64,000 bases of DNA from Limonium bicolor (Eukaryota; Streptophyta; Magnoliopsida; Caryophyllales; Plumbaginaceae): the NCBI GenBank assembly GCA_023374045.1, contig CM041777.1:91816300-91880299 (forward strand). Direction: 5' to 3'. The position numbers and the translations under genes were made by a program. Shown here one piece after another: positions 33,575 through 46,206 of this stretch. The notes under the pieces were generated by a model. It ran no database searches, was not told where the DNA came from, and saw only the letters and a program-made list of their open reading frames with translations. The stretch's first letter is position 1, and every line of letters starts with the position of its first letter.

Positions 33575-36500
33575 TGTAATACCCCAACCCGAAATCCAAT
33601 GAACTGAACGGCGATCACTCCCAAATAAAATACAACTGCAGCGGAAATAAATACAACAACCGGGTGGTATTACAATGCCGTCGGCCACCCTTGTGACCAA
33701 CAAGGCTAAGTCCAAATACAATCCTCAAATGTCACGGTCTGGAATACAGATACAACCCGAGATACTAGGAATCAAACTCAAAGTACAATACTGAAATAAT
33801 TAATTAACTAATAGTAGACTCCCAAAGCTTGGTCTACCCCACCTACACTCAGTGTGGTGATCTCCTCAACTTCAGGTACCTGAAAAATGGGGGTGCCCCC
33901 AAAGGGGCTCAGCAAACAATGCTGGTATGGAAAACGTGCAGCCCATCGTCTACCGGGCCACACCAACTACTTTGTCGAACACATGCAGTTCATTTTTATA
34001 AAGCTGTAAACAAGCATAGTCTGATAATAACAAGTATCCATACAAGGACAATAATGTCACATAGAACAAGACACAGAAGGTCGAGTTAGCTGAACTGAAA
34101 TTCTTTACTGATAGTCGGTCCACACAATGGGACTGACCGTTATAACTGAATGTCTGAAATAGTGGAGGTATAGTGACCTCGTTATAAGAAAGGTTGGGTA
34201 TAAAAACCCAGGAGATAACGTAGTTAAACCCTGAACTGAATGGCGTGGGAAATAAGAACCCACTAGAGGAATAAAGTCTTCCTCGAACTGAAGGGCATTT
34301 GAATCCCGGAAGGAATAAAGTCTTCCTCCCAACTGAATGTTCCGTCGCGACGTAGTAGGAGACGACCTGAGACAGGTACAACTCCCGTAGCATGCATGGC
34401 CAGATCCAACTGGGCTCCTCATTCTCGAAGTATATATTTGTTAAGTGTCATATAAGACATTAAACAAAAACACAATGTGTATTGTCAATTATCACGTTTA
34501 GGATAATGACGTTTGTTATAAAGTGAAGTTAGTGAGAGACTTGGGTACAAGTCCTCGGTATACTGAAACGCAGGTATTTAATCCACTGGTATAGTAGTGT
34601 TTGTATGCGTGGGACATACACGATGTAGTCAGCAACATTCACGCACATAAAATAAACCACAGTGTGCAAGAGTAAAACAACAGTTTACATTAATTATCTT
34701 GGTCGTTATTTCAAACAACAGATAGCACACAAGCCGGTGTAATCCGTTAGAAAACAGGTTGCAAGAATCCCATACCGTTCACCGTAGACTGTACTTGTAA
34801 ATTCCCGGTCAACGTCTGGTCAAACAAGGTCCTAGAATAGGATTAACTGAGAGGGTTAATTTATGTTACCCTTATATAGTAATTCTATTGGATTTATTTA
34901 ACAAATCTCGTATTTGTTATTTCATGTGAGGTTTATTTCTTTTAATTACCTCATGATTTAATGTATAACTTATTTGTTATTCCTTTTGATTCATTTATAA
35001 ATCCTTTAATGCACATATATGTGTTTATTGCATTTGTTGTTTATTTTATTTGTCTAGGTGACATAACAACTTATAATTCCTTAACTATATTTATGTCATA
35101 CATAGACATAAATTCTTATAGTTTTATTATTCTCCTTTTTAGCCATAAATAATATATTATTGTTTCTTTTTAATTCCTTATAACCATGTAAGCCATAGTT
35201 TTAATTCCATAATTCCTTTAATCAAAATTCTTTCTTCTAATTCCTCCAAATATCCATGTAGGACCTATATTTATTTTAATCTAAATTCTTACTCTTATAT
35301 TTCGGTTATTTACAAAACAACCTCATAAGTTCATAAACTTTATATTAAATTTAAATCTCTTTATATTATAGAGTTTTAATTTCTTATTTAGCTAAATTAC
35401 AAGCCATCCCTAATATTTTGGTATATAGCTTTTAAATATTATAACTCTCAAGAATTACAACTTAGCCCCTTAAATTCTCGGCTTTAATAATTTATTCCTT
35501 ATAATTACAATCTAACCACAAATCTTATAACTTTTACATAATGACATGTAAACTATAGTTTTAATTTTACTTCCCCATAAATGCCGAATATATATATATA
35601 ATTCTTAAATTACCAAACTAACCCCAAGGAATTCGGCTTTGGTCTTGAACTTTCCATTATTACATTTTCACCCCAAACTTTATAATAACTTCTTAATGAC
35701 TTATAAACTAAAGTCTAAATATTTAATTCTTCAAAATTTCGAAAGTGAGCCTAATAAATCTCTTAATTATGAATTCGCCCATTAATAAGTTCTAAACTTT
35801 CATAACAACTTTTATAAATTACATAATAGCCAAAACTTTATAAAATGTTATCTTAACACTTGTTTAATTTATCTAAAATTCATAAACTTAATTCCTAACC
35901 TTATATTATATTATAATAATACCAAACAGCCACTTAACTCTCGGTTTTTATAATAAACCCACTAAATTTTGTAAAAATTACATTTAAGCCACTTAACTTA
36001 ATTAATTAGCCATTTAAGCACTAATGAAATATTTTTAGCTCACCAAACTTTGTGATATAAGTTTATATACCTAAGTAGGTCATTAATACCTATTTATCAA
36101 TTAAAGCATTCGGCCATATTTATTTGGTGACCATATAGTATATAAAAGTGGATTTATATGTCATAATAATTATACATAAATTCATAGGAGTTATATAACT
36201 CATGTAAAAATTATTGTAATGTCTTATATAAATTCTTAGCTCAAAAATAAGCATTTTTGCCCTTGGTAATTCGGCTTGAATTAATATGTAACATAACTAA
36301 ATTTTGTGACACAAAAATGTGTCTTAAGGTAAATATTTTCTATATAAGTTATAGGTTGTATTTTTGGCATATAATACCATATGGTTTCGGTTTTAATAAA
36401 CCTAGGAGGTGTACTTAATTTTTGTATAATTTTTAGAAGCTTAACAAAACTTATATCATAAGGATTTACTTAGTAAACTTACTTCTTAACAAAGGTGGTT

Positions 36501-38415
36501 AAGTGCTTGAACTCTTCTTGAATCTCCAAGCTTTCTCCAAGGTAATATAGATGCTCCACTTCGGTTATATGCAAGTGGTGAAGGAGTTTTAGGAGTTAGA
36601 TCTTGAATAAAGATCTTAAGTAGATTTGTAAGTATTTTTACAAGAGTTTACCTTAGACTTTTCTCCTTATGAATTCGGCACTCCTAAGGTAGATGAAGAA
36701 CAAGGTTTCCTTCATGAAAATGAAGAAGGAAAGAACCTTAGAAGAAGTAGAACTTGGTTACACATAAAAATGTGCTTTAAGGATTTTCAAGCATTAAAAC
36801 TACCTTAAGATAACCTTGAGATGCTCCTTGTTTTAATGTTGGTTGGACAATCTCCTTGGAGAACTAAGTGAAGCCGAACACACCTTGTTATGCTAGGAAG
36901 AGTTTTGCTTCAAGACTTGCCAAGAAATGCAAGGAATTTACCTAAAGATGAAGATAGAAGTTAAAACTCCATTAATGGACTTAAGAGCTTCAAAGGAAGA
37001 AGATGAAGCTAGAAGAGAGAGGAGAGAGCTTACCAAACCGTGCAAGAATTGTGCAAGGAGGGAAATGAAGCTCACTCACGTAAATGAAAGAAGCATTTGG
37101 AATTGATTTTGTTTTGTCAAATTTTTAATGTCAATTGACAATTCTTTTTCCTTAGTTTATTACCTTGATTATTGGCTCAATAAATGCCTCCTTTCCAGCA
37201 TGAAAACCGGCCATGTGGTGTGACTAAGCAAGAGTTGGAAGGACAATTATTTTGGCTAGAAGACAAGGTAAGAAAAGGTGAGTATATTCCTTTGATTTTT
37301 CAATGCTACTTGGCTTGTCTTCTTCTTCATGTGGAGTCACGAAATGGAGGTCTGAATGGGGTTCAAAAACCGGCCATGAAGAGCCAAGGAAGAAGCTTGG
37401 AAGGTCACTTAGTTATTAAGAAAGCAAAAGAAGAGAATCTAGATCTACTTTTTGCTTTTAAGCATTTTGTTTGTATCTAGCTCACATGGCCTTATTCCTA
37501 AGCATTATTTCGACAGCTCTCTGGTCCATTAAGACCTACATACTTTGACATTAAGTAATATAACACATGGGATGATGAGTCATCATGTTTTAAGCCTTTT
37601 ATAAATTTTTAAAGCAAATTTTATACTAGCGGTTTTTGCCCTTAAAAAATCGGCCCTATAGAGAGCCTGTTGACTAGTCACACCAACTGATTTAGAAGGT
37701 CATTTAACCCTTTTTAATATTACCAATTCGTGGCATGTCAAAAACTACAAGGTAATTGCGTAAAACGCATTTTCGTGACACCCGAAGGTGTGTTTTTGTG
37801 CTCTAAGGAAATTTTGGGAAACCAATTGTTCTTATGAGTTCCAAGTGTTTGTAAACACTTATTATAGTAAATAAACATATACTAAGATGTTACATTGAGT
37901 TATATGGGGTTATATCAACCCGTGACATAATTTATGGGCCATCGGGACACTCCAGGCCAAAAAGGAGCGCTAAGAAATCCTCCTTTGGTTTTTGCTGAAT
38001 TTTGAGAAACCACTTCGTGGGTTCTCTTTAGAATGATAAATAATGATGTGAGGAACTCTAGGAATTAATTTTATAGGAGTTCGTGCCACCTCGGCACTCC
38101 TCCGGACTTTTTGTGCTTTAAGGAGCGGGTGTGAGCACTCCCGAGCATTTTACGTATTTGACTGAATATAGCTTAGGGAATATATTTGTATATTCATATA
38201 ATAATTGTATGACCATTTAGTTTGAATATTAGAGGGTCATACAAGGTCATGTTTGACCATATGCTTCTAAGGCGTTTTTGCGTTTATGGTGAAACGACTG
38301 TTTTTACGTAACGTTTTCATGCATGGGTTTGCATGCGTACGTGAAATGATTTATATTTGGATTATATTCCAATAAATAATGATTAAAAAATATTATTTAG
38401 ATTTGGGGTATTTCA
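33575..38415 (-). repeat. chromovirus B 5' LTR (4841 bp)
   Basis: The plus strand runs from TGTAATACCCC to GGGGTATTTCA. Its right half matches 24520-27026. The interior is AT-rich (34850-36000) and I see no hairpin minisatellite, unlike A, C and F. AAAACCGGCC occurs near 37203. No gene is recognised; the plus-strand frame at 37184-37480 is antisense and is not kept at full length in the other LTR. Confidence 0.92.
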
Positions 38416-40001
38416 ATAATCTTAACCACTGAATTTCCACATATATAAGCCTTCAACCTGCGAATACACTCAACAAGGCTCCCATTGAAATAAAATGCTT
38501 CTTGTACTTCACCTTTATATTCTTAAACTATGTCTTTTCTCATTTGCTCCTTAGTCACAAGTTCACAAGTATAGTCATTGTTTCTCCTAGGTTTTATATA
38601 ACCCTTCCCAATATAAACTCTACACTAAACTCATCATATGCTTAAATCCCATTCCCTTAAACAACAAGACATCTTAAGGTAAGTATTTTACCTTGTTTTC
38701 TCACAAGCTTAAAAGCTTTTCTCCTTTGGTTTTTCTTTGTTCAATCTCGGTCACCAATGTGTGTCTCCTTGCCAATGTTCTAACCAATATCCAATGACTC
38801 CAATGAGTACTAGATAACACATTAACCCTAAGGAACAAACCCTAGGTTAAAAATATGTTTTAAGGTATTAATGTGATTGTTTTACCTTGGTTTCTCAAGA
38901 CAAACTTGGATGTGAAGCAAGAAGGACCTCCTCTCCCCTTTGAAGCGTAGAAACAAGCTAGAACAAGGCATAAACATGGAGTCCCATGAGTATATATTTT
39001 TCGGACATGTGAAGAAAATGGTGGAAACCTAGATTTTCTTACACTTTCTTTACCTTAAGAGAATGGAGATGCCAATGGAGTCTCCAAACTTGAATTTCCT
39101 CCTCTAATGGTGGTTTGACTTGGCACCAAATGAAGCTCTTGAAGTTTTGAAAAGATAGAAAGGAGGAGCTTGAGCTAACTAAGAAGAATATGTATTTTGT
39201 TTTGGATTTGGAGCTAAAATGAGCAAGATGGTGCAAGAGAAGGTGGAGCTAGCATGGAGAGGAGCTTCACGTTAATGGAGAAGAGAAAGAGAGCAAGGAA
39301 ACCGTGTGAACAAGGGAGAATGAAGAAGTGAGGAGAGAGGTAAGTAAATGTGTGATATTTATCTTAAAGGTGAATAGTACTTTTACTTTATAACTTACTT
39401 ATTTTGCTTTCTCTTTACTTAGCTAGATAAGTGTGGTGAGTCACACTTAAAAAAAACCGGCCCCCTTTAGTGAATGAGGGTAGTTTAGTCTTTGTTGACC
39501 AAATGTCTCACTTATATAGACTTATGTTATAAACTAGCTTAATAATTTCACTATTCATCAAAAACAAGGCACATAGTTGTGAAATTTTTGATTTCCCATT
39601 GATATAGACCTCCAAATGTGATACTATATAGTACACATATTAATTAAAGAGTAATGATGGACATTTAGCCATTCAAAACTCATTTACAAGACAATTTTTC
39701 AAAAACGTGCTTTAAGACTCCTTAAAGCACATTTTGTGTTTTAACTTGTTTTCAAGCTTGGTTTTCTTTGGTAATTGACTTAAAATGACCATTAGGATAT
39801 TACTAAGGTCTTAGAACAATACTTGGGTACTCTCCCATGTCTCTCCAAGCTTAGAGCACGTTTTTGCTTAAACTGCTCTTTTTGGTGTTTCCTTATATTT
39901 TCTTTGATTAGAAATGTTTCTTAATGTTTCTAAGGCATTATTTAGCCTCCTTATATCTTAGTTTATCATTTAAACACCATAGCTAAGTTTGGGGTATTTC
40001 A
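38416..40001 (-). repeat. LTR fragment A' (A/F-like), right part
   Basis: Resembles the U3-side third of LTRs A and F (CACTGAATTTCCACAT, AAAAACGTGCTTTAAGACTCC) and ends GGGGTATTTCA at 40001. TATA-like site at 39354-39363, TGAGTCA at 39437-39443, AACCGGCC near 39455. The left part is missing where B was inserted. Confidence 0.82.
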
Positions 40002-40555
40002 TCGGCGAAGAAGAAAACCCGTAGCGTTAATTTCCAGATCTGGACATTTACACGCGTCCGTGTGTGTGTCCGCCTGTGTTTACCCGGTGTCTCACGGTCC
40101 TCCTCCCTGTCCGTGTAGATGTCCGCCTTCAGTTATGCGGACGTCTCACACGTTGTCTCGTGGTCTCTCCATCTCTTGTCCGCCTTAGTTCACGCGGACA
40201 CCTCTATCTCTTGTCCGCCTAATATCACGCGGACACAGGGGCGGACTCCTCATGGCTCTTCTCTTTTCCTGTCCGCCGTCGGTTTCTTATCTTGTCCGCC
40301 TAAAGTAATGCGGACGTGGGGGCGGACACGCCATAGAAATAAGGCCAATTGCGTGCTGCTCACGTGACTCTTTTTAATCCTCTTTATAAATGTAATTTAT
40401 ATGGTATTTTCCTACATTTTAACACATATAATACATCAGTTAATATAACAACATAATTATAGGAAAAACCCAAGATAAGTGAGAAACATTACTAAAAATG
40501 CTACAAATTATAAGGTGATTAAACCTTAATAAGTCTATATGTTTTGCACTTATCA
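40002..40555 (-). repeat. element E 3' LTR, truncated
   Basis: Matches 44893-45458 of the 5' LTR; the left portion is replaced by A'. It ends GCACTTATCA. GTCCGC...GCGGAC hairpin repeats fill 40054-40328. Confidence 0.88.
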
Positions 40556-40590
40556 AACTTCCTCACACTTGGCTTTTGCTTGTCCTCAAG
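40556..40590 (-). other. element E polypurine tract with stem-loop
   Basis: The minus strand has CTTG-AGGA-CAAG (40579-40590) followed by CAAAAGCCAAGTGTGAGGAAG and the LTR start TGATAAG. Same layout as in A, B and F: small stem-loop, then purine tract. Confidence 0.82.
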
Positions 40591-42007
40591 CAAAATAAGG
40601 AATATAATTATCTCTAAGCCATAATATAAAACAAGATTAAATAAATGAAGAAGGGAATTAGACAAAGTGACAATTGAAAGAATAATTCTGCTCTGAGATG
40701 TAGGTTTTTGCAAACAGTGAAGATAAACAATTTAATAAAAGCATAGAAAAACTAGACTGCAGGAAACAAGTTAGATTAACCTGGGATTTTCAACCAATTT
40801 CAATTCTCTAAATCGGGATGACAAGGGGTGTGAAGTAATGCCTTATTCCGCAATACCTTTCAACACCACGTACTCATGTTTATAAATATAAATTGCAATT
40901 TATTATTTTCATTCTCTTTTTTTTGAATGCAAAGATTGTATATACAATATAAACACATTTTTTTAATTGCATTATTTTCTGTACCCCAAACTTTTCTCTC
41001 TATCCTTGTAGCGGTGTTGGGTCTTCTATCCCAGATCACGAGACCTTAGGTAGATAGGTGTTAAAGCACCCCGAAGAACTTAATAACCGGATAGACGAGG
41101 CCTGTTTTGGTTAGAAAAATTCATAAACAGCGGAGTACCTTGTCTTTATCCTTTTCTTCCCTAAATTTCCACATATTTCCGTAATCCCAAGCTAAACTAA
41201 ATTGGTTTTACAATCAGCAGAACTATCATATTTTGAGTGAAAATAGAGTATTTTGATGGAAAATAATTTTATACAAACTCCTTTAAATAAAACCATCTTT
41301 CAGTTGTCACTTGACATAATTTCAGACACTTCTACAATTATTTTATCTCATTTTTTTCATCATTCATTTTTTTTACTGGCAATTTAGAGTAGCAAAAAGC
41401 GACTGTGGCATTATCGAACAACTGTCATATTTTCAGGGAAAGGTCTCTACTTCCTCACACTTGAGAGGAGCAATGTCCTCATTGTTCAAAATTAATTCAA
41501 GAAAAAGGACCTTTCAAAATATGACAGACTCATAAAGGATTAATTTAATAGAGTAGGAATAACATCAGATAGGTTGAACATTAATATAATAAAGAAATAA
41601 CTGAGACTCCCCTTATATCGTAGATTGAGGAAGGTGTCCTTCCTCACACTTAAAGCTTTGGTAGGGGTGAGACGTTCCTCACACTTAAATTTGCGCAAGT
41701 ATTCAACCGAAGATATTGAAATTTCCAAAGCAACTGAGGTTGCTTTCCAGATACGAGTTCAGCTATATGTCTGAATATAGAATTTATTCTGAAAGGAAAA
41801 ACAGTATAGCCAGCAGAACTCAAATTGCACCAAAATTAATAAAAGGCAAAACATAAATAATAAAGCATTGCATAAAAATAAAAGCATAAAGTAAACTGAA
41901 CTGTTCCCTTCCTAAATGCAACAAAAGTTAGACAAGGTTAAAACAGTATGAGTCTACAAAAAGGTTAGTAAACAACAGAGAAAATAAAAATAACAATAAA
42001 ATAAAAA
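40591..42007 (-). other. element E non-coding interior with extra purine tracts
   Basis: Contains further AAGTGTGAGG tracts on the minus strand (near 41452, 41641 and 41673). The first is preceded by CAATG-AGGA-CATTG (41471-41484). The block from 41002 on is repeated at 62620. No gene is recognised; a 62-codon frame at 41540-41728 has a diverged partner at 63143-63343 but no known domain. Confidence 0.6.
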
Positions 42008-42362
42008 TCACTGCGGTGGTGGTGGAGGCTGCGCTGATCCCTGGCCTATCTGAGCAAGGAGATGCTGCATGAGCTGAGTGGCCCGCTCATGCTGCTGCGC
42101 TGTCTGTGCATGCAACTCGTCACTCCGGTCCAAGCACTGTGTCATCTGTGCATACAACTCGTCACTCCGGTCTAAACAGGGTGTCCACCCCTGTAGCCTC
42201 TATCACCTCAGGCGCAAATCGCCTCTCCATCACAAAATCCTTGCCTAGATCGTACCAGGCACGGGCCTCTGCCGAAATGAAACCGTCATCCCGAAGATCC
42301 AGATGACGAGGAGGTGCAGAAGAAGATGCACCGGGGCAGTTGCCACCACGCATACGAGGCAT
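42008..42362 (-). pseudogene. short gag-like / plant transposon-protein relic in E
   Basis: Starts at ATG 42360-42362 (MPRMRGGNCPGASSSAPP). A segment FISAEARAWYDLGKDFVMER and FAPEVIEATGV follows, resembling the N-terminal region of Athila/Tat-type gag or the 'putative plant transposon protein' family. After a one-base shift near 42180 comes a charged, Gln-rich stretch with a tandem duplication (LDRSDELYAQMTQ / LDRSDELHAQTAQ), probably a coiled coil, then a Pro run and stop at 42008-42010. About 117 codons in all, far shorter than a full gag. The family link is weak. The second E element (62620-64000) lacks this stretch altogether. Confidence 0.5.
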
Positions 42363-43798
42363 ATTAATAATTTTATAATTAAAAGTAAACAAACATTAAC
42401 AGCATAACAATTAATATTAAACAGAGTAATAATAATATGAAAATTAATAAACAACAACTACATAAAAATTAATAATCATCAACAACATAAAAATTAATAT
42501 CAAGCAGAGCATTAATATTTGACATAAACAACTTAGCAAATTAGCAAAAATAGAAAACAAGTAGAACAACTAATATGAAATAAACAAAACAAAAAAATAA
42601 AATAAACAACGCAAATTCTAAAAAAATTCGGCAGAACCTCCCCTAAAAATCTTCAATTCTCACAATTAATCAGTCAAACTCAAGGTAATTCAATATCGTT
42701 ATCACACAAATCCACATATAACATCCTATAATCATAAAATTATTCGGTTAATATAACAAGGCATTTATAGAATTGGAAAATGCAATTTTAACAATGCAAT
42801 TCTCGTAACTTCTCATACCCAAAATTTGAATTTATCAAAAACACCAAAATTAAGTGCAAAAAGTAAAGATTTAACCTTGAGCATGTATAATATGATTTAT
42901 AGAAGAAGAATTCAAGGACAAAAACTCAATATAAGCTCGAAATTTTCGAAACCGTCGACCTAGGGTTCGAAAATTCAGTCTCTAATTTCTCCTAGTGTAG
43001 TTGATCATTTGTGGATTTGAAGCTATAGAAATGTAGAGAATGGAAAAACGAAGATTTCGGTACAAACCTTGCGTGATTCGGTGGAGAATTGAAGGAGCTG
43101 GAGCAAATTGAAGAGGGGGGCTAGTCGCGCGTTGTTCTTCTCTTCGTCGTCTTCGTAGCGAGTTTGAGAGTTGGGGAAGAACAAGAACTGAAACACGGCG
43201 TCTAGTTTTCTGTCTGAATTGCCTCGTCCGCAAGTCTGTCCGCGTAGAGTTAGGCGGACGCGCCTATTTCCTCTGCATGTCTGTCTGCGTAGAGTTAGGC
43301 GGACAAGTTAGGCGGACAAGTTGTGTGTCCCGGTGCTGTCCGCATAATGTTAGGCGGACGCGCCTATTTTTCCCGACTTGCGTTCTTTTTTTTTGTTTAT
43401 TTAATTAAATTGTATGAAACAACAACAAATAAAAATGACATGAAATTATAAGTTAGTAGTTAGATGACAGAAATTATAAGTTAGTAGTTAGTTTGTCGGA
43501 AATTAAATGTTAGAAGTTAATTTACTGAAAATTAAAATGTTAGTAATTAGTTGACAGAAAATTAAATGTTAGGAATTAGTGTACAGAAAATTTAAATGTT
43601 AGAAGTTAGTGTACAAAAAATTTAAATGTTAGAAGTTAGATTAAACGACAATATAATAATATAAACAAAATATAGTAGATAATTAATATTAACAATAAAC
43701 ACAATAATATAGACATAATATTAACAGAATAAAGAGAGCAGAGTATTTATAATATAACAGGTGAATAATCCGGGGCTTAGGGACTAGAATAAATCTAG
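42363..43798 (-). other. element E leader, AT-rich with hairpin repeats
   Basis: No gene. GTCCGC...GCGGAC inverted repeats lie at 43226-43360. A row of TTAGAAGTTAG / TTAGTAGTTAG units follows (about 43450-43640). Confidence 0.7.
43226..43360. repeat. GTCCGC/GCGGAC hairpin repeats in E leader
   Basis: Units such as GTCCGCGTAGAGTTAGGCGGAC, written here as stem GTCCGC and GCGGAC around about 10 bases, repeat several times. The E LTRs carry the same stem with other loops. Confidence 0.85.
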
Positions 43799-43816
43799 TC
43801 CCTGGCAACGGTGCCA
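43799..43816 (-). other. element E primer binding site (tRNA-Asp type)
   Basis: The minus strand reads TGGCACCGTTGCCAGGGA, matching the 3' end of plant tRNA-Asp except at two positions. It lies three bases inside the LTR end. Confidence 0.82.
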
Positions 43817-43819
43817 TTT

Positions 43820-45458
43820 TGCAGACTGTATATCGTGAGTGGTTAGAACTGATGTAATTAAAATAAAAGAAAAGAAATTAAAACTCAAAATAAATGTCGG
43901 GCTGCAAACAAATCCCGGTCGTAATAGTATAGTAAAGTGTAAGCGACCGGATCACGAACCGTGGGACTAATGGGAATTATATAGTACCTAAGCATGTCAC
44001 AAAAAGGGGGATTAATTGACTTGTTCTTAATAAATAAAAAAGAAAGATTAAATAAACTAAGCTAATGGATAGATTAAATGGGACTCTGGTTCAGGTTAAT
44101 ATTATCTGCTTAATTATGCTATCTCTACCGGTTTAATGTAATAGTTTGGCAAGATTCCTGTTTTTATTAAGGTCTGATGAAAACTCATAAGAACTCGTTC
44201 CAGAAATGCAAGATCCGATGAAAACTCAAGCAAGCACTAGTAGACGGCAGAGGAGTATGAGGAATTTTATTCTTGCAACTTGTACTAACTTATCCGATGA
44301 AAATAAGTTCCTACAGTTTTACGGGTTAATTAACCTATCTGTTTGTCACCGATCAGATTAGAAACAGATTTAGTAAAGCTTTTTAATAAATCGATGAAAT
44401 TTATTAAAAAGGGAGAGAGATAAACTTTAATCTTAACAAACTGTATTTAAATTAAAACCAGTAAAATATTGCATAATTAATACAAATACATAATAATCAT
44501 TCCCAGAGTATACGTATTCTAGCCTAACATATTAAATAGTTGATCTGCTATTTAAATGCTTAAGACTAGAGGTGGAAATGGTGAAATAAAAAGAAAACAA
44601 AATGGAGAAGACGGAAGAAGAGAAATGGAATGAACGAGTGAATGGAGGTGTAGTGGATCGGAGATGGATCGATTGGATGAATTGGAACTCCGGAAGGAAC
44701 CACGGAAGGAACCTCCGAAAGGACACTAGAGAAGATGAATGGAGCGTGAGTTTTATAGAGGAAGGAAAAGGAAGAAGAGGGAACACCACATGAGTGATTT
44801 AAGGCATTTAAGGCAGGCGCCTGATATGTTAAATGGAGTAGATGGATATGTTGCAGGCGCGCCGAAAGAAAGAAGCAAGTTGGAGAAGACAGTCGGCGAA
44901 GAAGAAAACCCGTTGCGTTAATTTCCAGATCTAGACATTTACACGCGTCCGTATGTGTGTCCGCCTGTGTTTACCCGGTTGTCTCACGGTCCTCCTCCCT
45001 GTCCGTGTAGATGTCCGCCTTCAGTTATGCGGACGTCTCACACGTTGTCTCGCGGTCTCTCCATCTCTTGTCCGCCTGTTGTCCGCCTTAGTTCACGCGG
45101 ACACCTCTATCTCTTGTCCGCCTAATATCACGCGGACACAGGGGCGAACTCCTCACGGCTCTTCTCTTTTCCTGTCCGCCGTCGGTTTCTTATCTTGTCC
45201 GCCTAAAGTAATGCGGACGTGGGGGCGGACACGCCATAGAAATAAGGCCAGTTGCGTGCTGCTCGCGTGACTCTTTTTAATCCTCTTTATAAATGTAATT
45301 TATATGGTATTTTTCCTACATTTTAACACATGTAATACATCAGTTAATATAACAATATAATTATAGGAAAAACCCAAGATAAGTGAGAAACATTACTAAA
45401 AATGCTACAAATTATAAGGTGATTAAACCTTAATAAGTCTATATGTTTTGCACTTATC
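43820..45458 (-). repeat. element E 5' LTR (1639 bp)
   Basis: The plus strand runs from TGCAGACTG to CACTTATCA. GTCCGC/GCGGAC repeats at 44944-45232. A TATAAAA box on the minus strand lies at 44751-44757. The repeats are upstream of the promoter here, unlike in A, C and F. Confidence 0.87.
44751..44757 (-). promoter_or_regulatory. TATA box of E LTR
   Basis: CTCTATAAAACTC on the minus strand, followed by a CT-rich stretch. Confidence 0.6.
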
Positions 45459-46206
45459 AGTAAGTATGCATTGGTTGACTTGTATTGTCTTCCTGGTATG
45501 TATTGAAGTGTATGTATGTATTCCTTGTGAAGTATTGTAGTAGTATGAATGAAAGCATGTATGTATGTATGTATTTGTAAAATGAACTACATGTATTCGA
45601 CCAAGTGGTCGGCGTACCCTCGCTAGTACGCGGGGTATACGGAAGTCATGCAGCAGCATAAGCTGAGCCCATAGGGGAAATGTTTTTACTGTACAGGTAC
45701 CGAAGCAGTCATGGTCACAGTAAGAGACCAGCGGATATGCCGAGATCACTAGGAATAAAATGTAGATAGTAGAGAATGGTATAAGGCTTGTAGCCTAGAT
45801 GTAGAAGTGTACCAAGGGGTACACCATTACGTATTTGAAAGTATGTAGATGTGAGAATGGGTAGATGTTAGACTCTTAATGAGTATGTATGAACTTGAAA
45901 GGATTGTTGTATTTTATTTGTATTTGGATCTTAGTAAACTCGGTATGTTGTAATGTAATTATGGAGTATTGTATTGAATGGAGAATTGTAGTACTTGGAT
46001 GGTAACTGGAGTGTGTACTGTATTTGTATAGTACTCGGATATTCTGGTCCATCAGACCAATGCTGTAAGTAGTAGTAAGCCTTGTTAGTCACATTGGTGG
46101 CTAACGGCAATGTATCACCCACCGTTGCGTATGTATCCGCTGCGTGGGTATGGAAGTATGAGGAGATTGGACGGTAATGAAGGTATTAGCGGTAGGGGTG
46201 TTACAG
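45459..46206 (+). repeat. second C-type LTR, right end
   Basis: Matches 10174-10355 at its start (CGACCAAGTGGTCGGCGTACCCTC). It continues through GGTGGCTAACGGC to a true LTR end GGGGTGTTACA at 46206. Its left part is lost at the E junction. It diverges clearly from the copy at 10174, so it is a separate insertion. Confidence 0.75.

Larger units (their letters stand above)
24520..38415 (-). mobile_element. chromovirus B (Ty3/gypsy, probably Tekay/Del group) carrying an AlkB-like gene
   Basis: Minus-strand order: 5' LTR (38415-33575), PBS, gag with two zinc knuckles, AlkB-like frame, protease, RT, RNase H, integrase, chromodomain, PPT2, PPT1, 3' LTR (27026-24520). RT before integrase marks gypsy; the C-terminal chromodomain marks a chromovirus. 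The 3' LTR lacks its U5-side half, cut at the point matching 35900 of the other LTR and abutting LARD A. The coding region carries many single-base shifts. B is inserted in the A'-type LTR resuming at 38416. Confidence 0.93.
40002..45458 (-). mobile_element. Athila/Tat-like gypsy element E, non-autonomous
   Basis: 5' LTR 43820-45458, tRNA-Asp-type PBS, about 3.3 kb interior with one short gag-like relic, and a PPT before a truncated 3' LTR (40002-40555). The PPT context (GAGGACAAGCAAAAGCCAAG, AAGTGTGAGGAAG) and PBS are typical of the Athila/Tat/Ogre side of gypsy. No protease, RT or integrase is present. Confidence 0.8.
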
